Below are positions 54,704 through 63,233 of a DNA stretch of 64,000 nt, one piece after another. The stretch's first letter is position 1. Each line of letters starts with the position of its first letter. Source of the stretch: Advenella sp. FME57 (lineage in GTDB: Bacteria > Pseudomonadota > Gammaproteobacteria > Burkholderiales > Burkholderiaceae_B); assembly GCF_014897675.1 (NCBI RefSeq), contig NZ_JABUXU010000011.1, forward strand, positions 119,298 to 183,297. Direction: 5' to 3'. The notes under the pieces are model-generated. The model ran no database searches, was not told the origin of the DNA, and worked only from the letters and a program-made list of their open reading frames with translations. Made by a program: the position numbers and the translations under genes.

Positions 54704-55063
54704 ATGAAAAATCTGGTCTCTTACTGTCCCATCGAGGAGGTCATGCAGGTATTGAGCGGGCGCTGGCCGACGCTGCTGGTCTATTACCTGAAAGACGGCG
54801 TCAAGCGATTCAGCGATCTGAAGCGGGATAATCCAACGGTCTCGCATAAGATGCTGACGTTTGAATTGCGCAAACTTGAAAATGCCGGCATTGTCCAGCG
54901 CAAGGTGTTTGAAGGCTATCCCTTGCGTGTGGAATATTCCCTGACGGCGGGCGGGCAGGGGCTTGTGCCGCTGATTGATGCGCTGGGCGATTGGTGGAGC
55001 CAACTGCCGGGGGACGCGTCCGTGCCGCCGACAATACAACAGCCCGCGTTCACGGGTGAATGA
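54704..55063 (+). CDS. HxlR-family transcriptional regulator
   Basis: 119 residues. Winged helix with YCPIEEVMQVLSGRWPTLLVYYLKDGVKRFSDLKRDNPTVSHKMLTFELRKLENAGIV, the HxlR pattern including the early Cys9 used for redox or aldehyde sensing in relatives. ATG 54704 has GGGAGC upstream. Divergent from the GST gene (101-bp gap), its likely target. Confidence 0.9.
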   Translation: MKNLVSYCPIEEVMQVLSGRWPTLLVYYLKDGVKRFSDLKRDNPTVSHKMLTFELRKLENAGIVQRKVFEGYPLRVEYSLTAGGQGLVPLIDALGDWWSQLPGDASVPPTIQQPAFTGE

Positions 55064-55339
55064 GCGGCCTTGATCTATTCTTTTTGGTAAAAGAAAAACG
55101 CATCAAAGATCGAATATCAAAATGAAAATACCAGATTCAATAACGTGATTTGCCAGCCTTGCCCAATGTTGCCGAGGATGGGTTTTTTTGATGATTTATA
55201 CTTTTTATCGGCGAGGGACAGTTGTTTATGGCGACAAGTTGTCTACAGGCACACAAAGCGCTGGCCTTGTAATAAATATGACTTGTCTATGCAATAGACT
55301 TTGTGCTCGGTATCAATATATATGGCGGAGAGTAAACTG

Positions 55340-55528
55340 GTGAACGTTGAATTGTCATTCGATCGCGATGTGCTGAGAAATCAGATTGACATCTACAAAA
55401 GGCTAAAGCGGAACGGGTATCTGGAATCGGCTCAAAAGGAACTGGAGTCTATCGAGCATCAATTGGCGCTCGTGCAGCAGTCGTATCCCGATCAATATGA
55501 AGAACTGAAGGCCGAACTCGCGCTTTAA
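55340..55528 (+). CDS. Small acidic hypothetical protein, helical
   Basis: 62 residues if started at the GTG at 55340, which has GGAGAG 7 nt upstream; 68 residues from the ATG at 55322. Charged and almost wholly helix-forming (RNQIDIYKRLKRNGYLESAQ, LESIEHQLALVQQSYPDQY), probably a short coiled coil. I do not recognise a family. It stands alone between the HxlR gene and the polyamine operon. Confidence 0.5.
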   Translation: MNVELSFDRDVLRNQIDIYKRLKRNGYLESAQKELESIEHQLALVQQSYPDQYEELKAELAL

Positions 55529-55614
55529 GCGAAGGGGCAATGGTGCCTCTGCATGGCAGCGTCAACCCCGGCTTGCGCGGCAGGGGCTGATGCTTTCACT
55601 ATCCATTCACGATT

Positions 55615-55645
55615 TGCGGCAAACAATCCGGCTAATCAGCCGGTC
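55615..55645 (-). terminator. Terminator-like hairpin at the end of the polyamine operon
   Basis: On the minus strand ACCGGCT and AGCCGGAT form a stem around GATT, overlapping the stop codon of the carboxynorspermidine synthase gene, followed by TTGTTT. Short but plausible. Confidence 0.45.
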
Positions 55646-57021
55646 AGGCGTTGCCGCTCTGCCATCATATCGTGCTGTCGGGATGGCGGGCTTTTTGCAA
55701 GCACGGCCTGGTCATGAGCAAAATAGTCGAATGCCACCGTGCTGTTCGGTTCCTCTTGCGGGGCCAGCATCAACAGCTCCCTTTGCGGCTCCAGCACCCG
55801 ATCGCCTTTGTCGTCACGTACGCGCGTGACCAGCCCCATCCGGTTCATTTGTTCGATAAACGGTGCGGGGTCAAGTTCTTCTACATTGACCATGTGTCCG
55901 GCATCCCATATGCCATTGGCAATCAGCATGGCGGCGGCGACAACCGGCACGCCGGCAGTGTACGAAATGGCCTGGCTGCCCACCTCTTCGTAGCTCTCTT
56001 CATGATCACAAATGTTATAGATAAGCACTTCCTGAGGCATACCATTCTTCGTGCCCTTTACCAGGTCGCCAATGCAGGTTTTGCCCGTGTATCCAGGGGC
56101 TAGTGACGCCGGGTCGGGCAGCACAGCCTTGATGACTTTAAGCGGCACAATTTCATCACCCTCAGCCGTACGCACGGGTTTTTCAGAGAGCAGGCCCAGG
56201 CTGTTCAAGACGTTAAACACATTGATGTAATGGTCGCCAAAACCCATCCAGAACCGGATGTTGGGAACGCCCAGGTTTTTCGACATGGAATGCAGCTCGT
56301 CATGGCCGGTCAGATATGTCGTGTGATTGCCAACTACAGGCATTTCCCATTGCTGGCGATGCTCGAACATCTTGCTGGCTTTCCAGCGATTTTGCTCCCA
56401 GGACCAGACGGTAGAGGTGAACTCCCGGAAGTTGATTTCCGGGTCGAAGTTGGTGGCAAAGTAACGGCCGTGGCTGCCGGCGTTGATGTCGATGATGTCA
56501 ATGGACTCGACATGATCAAAATAGGTATCCAGGGCAAAACGGCCATAGGCATTGACCACGCCAGGATCGAATCCAACGCCTAGCAATGCGGTCACGCCGG
56601 CTTTTTTGCAGGCATCGCGTCGCTTCCATTCATGGTTACCGTACCACGGTGGCGGTTCACATACCTTGTCCGGGTCTTCATGAATGGCAGTATCCAGATA
56701 AGCTGCGCCGGTGTCTATGCATGCAGCCATGACGGACATATTCAGAAAGGGCGAGCCAACATTGATGACGATCTGACTGCCGGTCTCACGGATCAGTGTT
56801 TTGGTGGCCTCGATGTCGAGCGCGTCCAGGGCGTGTGCCTGCAGGCGGCCGGGGCCGTGTTTACTGCCTTTGTCCTTGATAGAGGCAATAATGGCTTCGC
56901 ATTTGGCCACGGTGCGTGATGCAATATGTATGTCGCCAAGCAAAATATTGTTCTGTGCGCATTTGTGTGCTGCCACGTGTGCGACGCCGCCGGCGCCGAT
57001 GATCAGAACGTTGCGTTTCAT
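55636..57021 (-). CDS. Carboxynorspermidine (carboxyspermidine) synthase, saccharopine dehydrogenase-like
   Basis: 461 residues. Rossmann start MKRNVLIIGAGGVAHVAAHKCAQ, then the saccharopine-dehydrogenase-family core (SQIVINVGSPFLNMSVMAACIDTGAAYLDTA, LLGVGFDPGVVNAYGRFA). CASDH condenses putrescine or diaminopropane with aspartate semialdehyde using NADPH. The gene for the matching decarboxylase NspC lies directly upstream, which settles the assignment. Together they make spermidine by the alternative route without decarboxylated S-adenosylmethionine. Confidence 0.92.
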   Translation of the reverse strand: MKRNVLIIGAGGVAHVAAHKCAQNNILLGDIHIASRTVAKCEAIIASIKDKGSKHGPGRLQAHALDALDIEATKTLIRETGSQIVINVGSPFLNMSVMAACIDTGAAYLDTAIHEDPDKVCEPPPWYGNHEWKRRDACKKAGVTALLGVGFDPGVVNAYGRFALDTYFDHVESIDIIDINAGSHGRYFATNFDPEINFREFTSTVWSWEQNRWKASKMFEHRQQWEMPVVGNHTTYLTGHDELHSMSKNLGVPNIRFWMGFGDHYINVFNVLNSLGLLSEKPVRTAEGDEIVPLKVIKAVLPDPASLAPGYTGKTCIGDLVKGTKNGMPQEVLIYNICDHEESYEEVGSQAISYTAGVPVVAAAMLIANGIWDAGHMVNVEELDPAPFIEQMNRMGLVTRVRDDKGDRVLEPQRELLMLAPQEEPNSTVAFDYFAHDQAVLAKSPPSRQHDMMAERQRLTG

Positions 57022-57051
57022 TGGATAATCCCCCAAATTGTTAAATACAAG

Positions 57052-57073
57052 CAGCCTGTCCTAGGACAGGCTG
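57052..57073. promoter_or_regulatory. Perfect 22-bp palindrome across the nspC stop codon
   Basis: CAGCCTGTCCT and AGGACAGGCTG meet without a loop; the central TAG is the nspC stop codon. In the mRNA it would form a hairpin between nspC and the synthase gene, perhaps to balance expression. It might also be a protein site. Function inferred. Confidence 0.45.
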
Positions 57074-58164
57074 TTGACGTAGTCGTCAAAGGAAAAGTCG
57101 CGCACGACGCGCACGGAGCCATCCTCGTCTTTGACAGCGATGGAAGGCATATGAATACCGTTAAACCAGTTTTTCTTCACCATGGTGTAGCCGCCGGCAT
57201 CGCCGATGGCAATCTGGTCACCGATTTGTAGTGGCCGGGCAAAGCGGCCTTCGCCGAAAATATCGCCTGCAAGACAGGTTTTGCCGCAAACCATATAAGT
57301 GTGCTCGCCGGTGTCATCGCCAACCGGCGCGGTTTCACGGTAAATCAACAGGTCCAGCATATGGGCTTCGGTGGAGCTGTCCACAATCGCCAACTGCTTC
57401 TCGTTGACGACGATATCCAGGACGCTGACTTGCAGCGTTGTGCTGTGGCGCACGGCAGCCTCTCCTGGTTCCAGATACACCTGCACGTTGTATTGCTGTG
57501 CGAATCGCCGCAGGCGCTCGCAAAAAGTATCCAGCGGATAGTCTTGTGCAGTAAAGCTGATGCCGCCGCCGAGGCTGACCCACTTAAGGTGAGGCAGGAT
57601 CGCGCCGTAGTCATTTTCAACCTGGGTAAGCAACTGATCAAAACGTGCAAAATCGCCATTCTCACAATTGTTATGAATCATGATGCCATCGAGCCTGTCC
57701 AGCACAGACAGAATGCGTGCCGGATCGCTTTCGCCCAGCCTGCTGTACTGACGGGCAGGATCGGCCAGATCAAAGCCGGCGCAACTGACGCCTGGGTTGA
57801 GGCGCAGGCCGACAGGTTTGTCGCCCGCTGCGGGGGCAAAGCGCGTGAGTTGACTGATGGAATTGAAGATGATCTTGTCGCAGTTGGCAATCACTTCGTC
57901 AATTTCATGATCGGCAAAGGCCACGCTATATGCATGCGTTTCACCGCCGAATTTCTGAAATCCGAGTTTGACTTCATACAGGGATGAAGACGTCGTGCCA
58001 TCCATATGCTGGCGCATCAGATCAAAAACCGACCAGGTGGCAAAGCACTTGAGCGCCAGTAATACTTTGGCGCCAGACTGCTGGCGGATGTAGTCGATGA
58101 CGTGCAGGTTGCGCAACAGCGCAGATTTATCGATCAGGTAGTAAGGGGTAGAAGGCGTTTGCAT
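57061..58164 (-). CDS. nspC: Carboxynorspermidine decarboxylase
   Basis: 367 residues, PLP enzyme of the alanine racemase-fold decarboxylase group. PLP Lys39 in VLLALKCFATWSVF; GLRLNPGVSCAG, HNNCENGDFARF, YLEPGEAAVRH and VCGKTCLAGDIFGEG (catalytic Cys region) are conserved. It decarboxylates carboxyspermidine or carboxynorspermidine. Upstream of the synthase gene (39-bp gap) and six bp downstream of an XRE regulator gene, so all three probably form one transcript. Confidence 0.93.
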   Translation of the reverse strand: MQTPSTPYYLIDKSALLRNLHVIDYIRQQSGAKVLLALKCFATWSVFDLMRQHMDGTTSSSLYEVKLGFQKFGGETHAYSVAFADHEIDEVIANCDKIIFNSISQLTRFAPAAGDKPVGLRLNPGVSCAGFDLADPARQYSRLGESDPARILSVLDRLDGIMIHNNCENGDFARFDQLLTQVENDYGAILPHLKWVSLGGGISFTAQDYPLDTFCERLRRFAQQYNVQVYLEPGEAAVRHSTTLQVSVLDIVVNEKQLAIVDSSTEAHMLDLLIYRETAPVGDDTGEHTYMVCGKTCLAGDIFGEGRFARPLQIGDQIAIGDAGGYTMVKKNWFNGIHMPSIAVKDEDGSVRVVRDFSFDDYVNSLS

Positions 58165-58170
58165 GGTGTA

Positions 58171-58557
58171 TCAGGTATCAACAGATGTCATAACTTGTGA
58201 AGAACTCATAGAAGTGTTTTTTTGATGAGGCGGTATTTTCTTGCCCAGGCGCTCCACCACAATGGGTGGACGGTCGGTAAACGCAGCCACGATTTGCAAC
58301 TTGCCACCCAGGCTTTCGATGTAATGCTGCAACGTAGACACCAACATGTCGCTGCGCTTTTCTATGCGCGAGATGGTGCCCTGGCCAATATCCAGCGCAA
58401 TGGCCAGGTCTTCCTGGGTGTGGCCGGTGGCCTTGCGCAGATCTTTGAGCGTTGCCACTTTCAATACCTGGCCGGCTGCGGTGCGTGTACGCTTGCCGCT
58501 TTTGTCGGCATCACGATCAGTACGGGGCATCGATTCTTTGCTGGATTTTTTGGGCAT
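58171..58557 (-). CDS. XRE-family HTH protein upstream of nspC
   Basis: 128 residues. A basic N-terminal tail (MPKKSSKESMPRTDRDADKS) precedes the helix-turn-helix LKDLRKATGHTQEDLAIALDIGQGTISRIEKRSDMLVSTLQHYIESLGGKLQIVA. It resembles HigA/NadS-type antitoxin regulators, but no toxin gene is adjacent. Six bp before nspC, so it may regulate the polyamine operon autogenously. The frame opens further upstream, but ATG 58557 gives a normal start. Confidence 0.8.
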   Translation of the reverse strand: MPKKSSKESMPRTDRDADKSGKRTRTAAGQVLKVATLKDLRKATGHTQEDLAIALDIGQGTISRIEKRSDMLVSTLQHYIESLGGKLQIVAAFTDRPPIVVERLGKKIPPHQKNTSMSSSQVMTSVDT

Positions 58558-58932
58558 GATTCTGGCCTCTGCATGAATGAAATGCGTAAATTGGATGCGA
58601 ATTCGCTTGGATAACAGGTCTGTCACGTAGATAACTGTACATGGTGACAGCATCAAAAGATGAATCAGATCTGCATTTTGTGGCCTCAATAATATATGCT
58701 TTCAAGTGAATATGCAACCGAAGGCATAATTACATAAAAATTACATGTCTTTGTTCAATTTATGGACCATATCATTAGCTGCTTCTTGCACCTGTTTGCT
58801 GGGCCATTATTACTCTACTATTGCTCATATGATTTGCCGACCGGACAAAGAACAGATCGACTCTTTGCCCTTGCGTTCTTTGTCGTGGCCGCTCGATCCA
58901 ACCTAACCCGTCTTTAACCGGAGATTTTTTAT
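58558..58932. other. Divergent promoter region of the XRE-nspC operon and ahpD-like gene
   Basis: 375 bp with no credible gene, A/T-rich in the middle (58690-58760). It must carry promoters for both sides, but I cannot name a clear -35/-10 pair or operator. Confidence 0.4.
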
Positions 58933-59364
58933 ATGAGTATCCTTCGCTTACCTTACTGGACCTTGTCGCCCGAGGCCTATCAGGGATTGGGTGCAACCAA
59001 GAAGGCGCTGGAAAAGAGCAGCCTTGGCAAGCAATTGATCGGACTGGTATGGTTGCGTATGTCGCAGATTAACGGCTGCGCTTTCTGCCTGGAAATGCAT
59101 ACCAGGGAACTGCGTGCCGGCGATATCGCCGATGCCAAACTGGACAGTCTGGCCGGATGGCGTGCCAGCGAGCGCTTCAGCGAGCGCGAACGTGCGGCAC
59201 TGGCCTGGGCCGAGGCGCTCACCCATGTGGACAAGACCAGCGCGCCGGATGAAGACTTTGAGCCGCTCAAGCCGCATTTTAGCGATGCGGAAATTTCCGA
59301 CCTGACCTTTGCCATTGCCTTGATGAGCGCATTCAACCGCCTGGCAATCGGCATGCGCCAATAA
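58933..59364 (+). CDS. Carboxymuconolactone decarboxylase-like / AhpD-type alkylhydroperoxidase
   Basis: 143 residues. AhpD-like motif with Cys49, Cys52 and His56 (NGCAFCLEMHTREL), typical of peroxidase-active members. The rest (RERAALAWAEALTHVDK, SDAEISDLTFAIALMSAFNRLAIG) fits the family. Probable role in peroxide or thiol-redox protection. Good ribosome site (CGGAG). Converges with TerC. Confidence 0.9.
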   Translation: MSILRLPYWTLSPEAYQGLGATKKALEKSSLGKQLIGLVWLRMSQINGCAFCLEMHTRELRAGDIADAKLDSLAGWRASERFSERERAALAWAEALTHVDKTSAPDEDFEPLKPHFSDAEISDLTFAIALMSAFNRLAIGMRQ

Positions 59365-59591
59365 CCCTGGCGATTGTTCAATAATCACCTCGCCGGCCAG
59401 GGCCGTTGTTCGTAAAGGCTTCAGGCAAAAAAAATTACACATGCATTAGCGCATATGTAATTCTCAGAAAACGGCCGCGATTGGCCGGGTTCTCGCCTGT
59501 TGGCGGTCCGGTGTTCAAGCGCGGCTGATGTATCTCGTTCTGCTGCGTCGTGCGCCTGCATCGGTCAGACCGGTGCGCGCACGACGGTGCA

Positions 59592-60302
59592 TCACGTGTT
59601 GCTCAGTGCCGCGGTTTTTTTACGCTGGGCGATTGTGCGCCCCACCACGACGATCAGCAGGGCGCCGATAATCTCTGCAGTCAGCTTCAGCATAGTAGAA
59701 GGCTCGCCAAATCTTTCCACAATGAAGATGTCCGTGATCAGCATGCCGCCGGCGATCCAGCCCAGCAGTGCGGCGCCAAACAGTACTACGCTCGGGAAAC
59801 GGTCGATCAGCTTGAGCACAAGCGTACTGCCCCAGATAATGATCGGAACGCTGACGATAAGGCCGAAGATCACAAGACCAAGCTGATGCTCCGGATTTGC
59901 GCCCTGGGCTGCACCGGCGATGGCGATCACGTTGTCCAGGCTCATGACGAAATCAGCAATGAGAATGGTTTTGAACGCCGAGAAAACCGTTGTCCCGCCG
60001 TTTATGTTGCCATGAGCATCATCTTCCGGGATCAGCAATTTGATACCGATCCAAATCAGCAGCAGTGCGCCTACGATCTTCAGGAAAGGCACGGTTAGCA
60101 GTGTCAGCGCGAAAGCGATCAATGCAACCCGCAGGATAATGGCACCGGCGGTGCCCCATAGAATGCCCTGCATCCGCTGCTTTTTCGGCAGATTGCGGCA
60201 GGCCAGCGCAATGACAACTGCATTGTCGCCGCCCAGCAGGATATCAATCAGGATAATTTGAAATACCGCTGCCCAGCTTAGTGTCTGTAAAAGTTCAAGC
60301 AT
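59592..60302 (-). CDS. TerC-family manganese exporter (YjbE/MeeY type)
   Basis: 236 residues with seven hydrophobic segments. Acidic metal-site residues of the family are seen in IDILLGGDNAVVIALACRNLP and ADFVMSLDNVIAIAG. TerC proteins of this group export Mn(II). A yybP-ykoY-type manganese riboswitch and a terminator precede the gene, which matches this job. Weak ribosome site. Converges with the AhpD-like gene. Confidence 0.92.
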   Translation of the reverse strand: MLELLQTLSWAAVFQIILIDILLGGDNAVVIALACRNLPKKQRMQGILWGTAGAIILRVALIAFALTLLTVPFLKIVGALLLIWIGIKLLIPEDDAHGNINGGTTVFSAFKTILIADFVMSLDNVIAIAGAAQGANPEHQLGLVIFGLIVSVPIIIWGSTLVLKLIDRFPSVVLFGAALLGWIAGGMLITDIFIVERFGEPSTMLKLTAEIIGALLIVVVGRTIAQRKKTAALSNT

Positions 60303-60410
60303 AATTCACCATGAATCCGTCTAATTGAATGTTGGAATAAAACGGATCGGGACGCCTGTCGGGCTCGTGAATCCCAAGAGGATGCACGAAGAGTCTGAGA
60401 GGAGCATCAG

Positions 60411-60447
60411 ACAAAACAAAACGGCCTGATCCGCAAGGACACAGGCC
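60411..60447 (-). terminator. Intrinsic terminator of the riboswitch expression platform
   Basis: On the minus strand GGCCTG (60447-60442) pairs with CAGGCC (60428-60423), followed by GTTTTGTTTTG. It stands between the riboswitch and the TerC start, so transcription is probably stopped here when Mn is low. Confidence 0.75.
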
Positions 60448-60454
60448 ATCATTT

Positions 60455-60590
60455 ATCTGAGGATGCACCTTGCCCTTGGTGGCAAGGTCTTGCTGCAACA
60501 TGGATGTGTTGCCCGGGCACCGGGCGTCTGCAGATAACTGCATGACAGCCGTAATGACGATGCGGCGGAAGAAAGCTACTCCCCTTGATG
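60455..60590 (-). ncRNA. yybP-ykoY manganese riboswitch
   Basis: The minus strand reads AAGGGGAGTAGC (60586-60575), a CCCGGTGCCCGGG stem, and GCAAGACCTTGCC (60493-60481). These are the two conserved ends of the yybP-ykoY Mn(II) riboswitch. It lies 170 bases before a TerC gene, the usual target, and is followed by a terminator. Mn binding should allow read-through into terC. The edges are approximate. Confidence 0.88.
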
Positions 60591-60775
60591 CTTGAAGTAT
60601 AGCGATGATTGGTGCGCTGTCAAGATATTTCTGGCGATTTTTGCGTTTTTTCATGTGATTTTCACCGCTAATGTCGCCGTTTTAACTCAGGTTGGACTAA
60701 GGATGGTCCGGTCGCCAGGGTCGAAAAAAATAAGAGTAAAATAAACGGCTTAAATTTTGAATTCAGGACCCGAAT

Positions 60776-61411
60776 ATGTTCCCCCAACGGTTAACCGATG
60801 GCTACGCTTCTTTTCTTCATGGCCGGCTCGAACGCGAGCGCGCGCGCTATGAACAGCTGGGCCAACGCGGCCAGCACCCGGAAATCATGGTCATCGGCTG
60901 CGGGGATTCCCGCGTTGCGCCCGAAATCATCTTTGATGCGGGGCCGGGTGAAATGTTCGTGGTGCGAAATATTGCCAATCTGGTGCCGCCCTGTGAACCG
61001 GACGTCGATTCGTCGTATCACGGCACCAGTGCCGCCATCGAGTTCGGTGTCAATGCACTGCAGGTCAAGCACATTGTGGTGTTGGGCCATGCCAGTTGCG
61101 GTGGCGTGGCGGCGTTTGCCAATAAGGCGGCGCCCTTGTCCAAGCGGGATTTCATTGGTAAATGGATGTCGCAGATCGCGCCGGTTGTCGAGCGTCTGGG
61201 ACCGCCGACGCAAGATCGCCAGGGCTGGATCCGGCAACTGGAGTGGGCCGTTGTCGAGTATAGCCTGGCCAATCTGATGACCTTTCCTGCCGTTCGCGAA
61301 CGCGTAGAAGCGGGCCTGCTGAAACTGCATGGCGCCTATTTTGGCGTGGCCACCGGCGTGCTGTTTGTCCGCGACGAGCAATCAGGCCAGTTCAAGGCAT
61401 ATTCAGAATAA
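60776..61411 (+). CDS. Beta-class carbonic anhydrase
   Basis: 211 residues. Zinc ligands Cys42 with Asp44 and Arg46 (GCGDSRVAP), His105 and Cys108 (GHASCGGV). Interconverts CO2 and bicarbonate in the cytosol. Length and the EPDVDSSYHGTSAAIEFG segment fit bacterial beta-CAs. Single gene; a GCCGGCAG/CTGCCGGC hairpin (61432-61453) follows. Confidence 0.95.
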   Translation: MFPQRLTDGYASFLHGRLERERARYEQLGQRGQHPEIMVIGCGDSRVAPEIIFDAGPGEMFVVRNIANLVPPCEPDVDSSYHGTSAAIEFGVNALQVKHIVVLGHASCGGVAAFANKAAPLSKRDFIGKWMSQIAPVVERLGPPTQDRQGWIRQLEWAVVEYSLANLMTFPAVRERVEAGLLKLHGAYFGVATGVLFVRDEQSGQFKAYSE

Positions 61412-61431
61412 GCACAAAGCAGCGCAAGCCT

Positions 61432-61453
61432 GCCGGCAGGGGCATCTGCCGGC
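61432..61453. terminator. Hairpin between convergent carbonic anhydrase and channel genes
   Basis: GCCGGCAG (61432-61439) and CTGCCGGC (61446-61453) form an 8-bp stem with a 6-nt loop in the 41-bp gap of two convergent genes; its right arm reaches the stop codon of the minus-strand gene. No T-run. Confidence 0.4.
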
Positions 61454-62580
61454 TAACGCGTATTGCCGAAATACTTCATGCGCAACTTGTGTATGTCGCC
61501 GCGCTCGTGCAAGCCAAGCAATTCCAGGGTGACAGGCCGCAACAACTCGCTTTGCAAGGGAAAACCAAACCCGTACTTGTCCGGATGAAACACGGCGCCG
61601 ATCAGGCGAACGGGTTGGCCTGGCTGGGAATGGGCAAAGTATTCCAGGACGGGCGCATCCCCTACAAGCGCATCAACCTCGCCCGATATCAAACCCTCGA
61701 TCGACGCGTCCAGCGTGTCGTAGTTTTGTGTCCGGATTCCCAGGTTCTGCACATAATCTTCGCCCACGCTGCCTCCCAGGACACCAACGGTCTTGCCGGA
61801 CAGATCCGACAGAGAATGAATCTGGCTGGTCAGCGACGTCGTTGTCATGACGCTTGTGATCGATGAGGTGACATAGGCAATGATGGCCACGCCCAGCACC
61901 ATCCATAATGCCGACCATATACGGCCAATCCATCCAAACAGGTTTTTGTGTGTGGTCTTGCCCGTGGTCATGATCGACATGGTATGGAAAAAATTGTCAG
62001 CCAGGCCTTCCCGCCATCTGCGCGGAAATTCACGATCCAGCCTGCGATCCAGCAACGTAATGATGACCGTCGCAAACAGGGTGATAATCAGCAGCCAGGC
62101 AAAGGTGGTCAAATGCCCACTGTCCGACAGCCCATCGATAATATCCTGAAACGAGCCCGCGCCCGTGCTCGGCGTCATGATTCTCAGGCCAGAGTCATAC
62201 CACGGTTGTGTAAATGCGATCGATTGCGCCCGCTGCCTGGTAATGGTGAGGTTCGTTACTGCAGCATCTATCTCTCCCTTGCCAACCGCTTCTATTAGTT
62301 TGCGGTAAGAGGGATAACTTCGATAGGTTGACGACAGCTGCAGCTTGTCTTCAAGAGATTGCCAAAGCTCGATTGCCATGCCGGCATATTGCCCATTTTC
62401 CCGCAGGACAAAAGGCGGGCTTTCATAAACACCGACCGTCACCGGCTTGGATGCGGCGCCTTGATCTTGCGCCCGGGCTAGGCCGGGAAACAGGCCGATC
62501 ACCAGTGCCAGGGCGGCAATCCCCAGCGTTCGCGTTACCCATCCCAGGCAGCCAGATTCAAATGCACCGTGTTTTTTCAT
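61453..62580 (-). CDS. GluR0-like ligand-gated ion channel (glutamate-receptor-type protein)
   Basis: 375 residues. Signal peptide to ARA (37), first half of a type II solute-binding domain (48-150: TVGVYESPPFVL, GEIDAAVTNLTITRQRAQSI), TM1 at about 158-177, a pore-loop-like stretch at 195-212 (FFHTMSIMTTGKTTHK), TM2 at 219-243, and the second binding half (255-372: LSGKTVGVLGGSVGEDY). This S1-M-P-M-S2 order is that of bacterial ionotropic glutamate receptors. The K+-channel signature TVGYG is absent, so ion selectivity is open. Annotated databases usually call such proteins 'transporter substrate-binding protein'. Confidence 0.85.
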   Translation of the reverse strand: MKKHGAFESGCLGWVTRTLGIAALALVIGLFPGLARAQDQGAASKPVTVGVYESPPFVLRENGQYAGMAIELWQSLEDKLQLSSTYRSYPSYRKLIEAVGKGEIDAAVTNLTITRQRAQSIAFTQPWYDSGLRIMTPSTGAGSFQDIIDGLSDSGHLTTFAWLLIITLFATVIITLLDRRLDREFPRRWREGLADNFFHTMSIMTTGKTTHKNLFGWIGRIWSALWMVLGVAIIAYVTSSITSVMTTTSLTSQIHSLSDLSGKTVGVLGGSVGEDYVQNLGIRTQNYDTLDASIEGLISGEVDALVGDAPVLEYFAHSQPGQPVRLIGAVFHPDKYGFGFPLQSELLRPVTLELLGLHERGDIHKLRMKYFGNTR

Positions 62581-62975
62581 GTCTCATCAATATTCGTTCA
62601 TAACAATATGAGCGTCGGCTGAACAGGGATCGTGCCCAGGGCATAGTAGCCCTTGCTTTGCAACGCTCATAACAAGATACTGCACCCGCAACGCTCACAT
62701 GCTCCTTTATAAACCATATTCGATTGCCAAACCGGCTGTCGGCAGCCCACAGCGGTGACTGACCCTTGGGAATGGCCAATCTGGCGGCGCACCAGCATGT
62801 TGATGCCTGCAAAGTTGGTACACGCCGAATAAACCCGATGCCGGCTGCGGGTTGCCTTGGCCCGGGCGCGCATGGCCTGTCAGAAGTGCTGTACGCCTTT
62901 ACCTCTGCGGCCAATAACAATGGCAGTGCGTTCGCCGGCCTATCTGCCAACAACCGCTATACGGGGGCCGGCTTT

Positions 62976-63099
62976 TCTGGATCAAGCACACTATCTGCGC
63001 ATATACATGGGTCATCTGCGGCACAAGCTGGAACAGGATCCGGCCCGGTCCCGGTTTATTCTGACTGAAACCAGCGTCGGATACCGGCTTGAACTTTGA
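62976..63099 (+). pseudogene. kdpE: Remnant of a KdpE-like response regulator (C-terminal DNA-binding end)
   Basis: The frame ending at 63099 reads [18 protein letters not shown], then [20 protein letters not shown] and GYRLEL, which is the OmpR/KdpE winged-helix C-terminus ([23 protein letters not shown] in normal KdpE). Upstream, similarity fades and shifts between frames, and no receiver domain or kdpD is present. Degraded coding sequence may reach back to about 62760. Truncated and inactive. Confidence 0.72.
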
Positions 63100-63160
63100 A
63101 CGGATACCGCAGTTTGCCGCCAGGTGGTTTCAGGGCGGCCGTGCCCGCACTTGCTGGCGT

Positions 63161-63233
63161 AACGGAGATAGCGGAAACAACGGACAACGGAGACAACGGA
63201 GACAACGGAGACAACGGAGACAACGGAGACAAC
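63161..63233. repeat. 9-bp minisatellite (GGAGACAAC)n
   Basis: Five perfect tandem copies of GGAGACAAC at 63189-63233, preceded by a shortened copy (GGACAAC, 63182-63188) and decayed ones (AACGGAGATAGCGGAAAC). The unit length is a multiple of three, so any frame through it codes a three-residue repeat, but no gene uses it. Copy number is likely variable through slipped replication. Confidence 0.9.

Noticed and set aside
60295..60654. Minus-strand open frame of 119 codons upstream of TerC
   Set aside because: It coincides with the riboswitch and its terminator; coding character is absent.
62558..62953. Minus-strand open frame of 131 codons upstream of the channel gene
   Set aside because: No recognisable features; overlaps the plus-strand kdpE decay zone.
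63189..63233. Short repeat considered as CRISPR
   Set aside because: Units are 9 bp, directly joined without spacers, and there are no cas genes.
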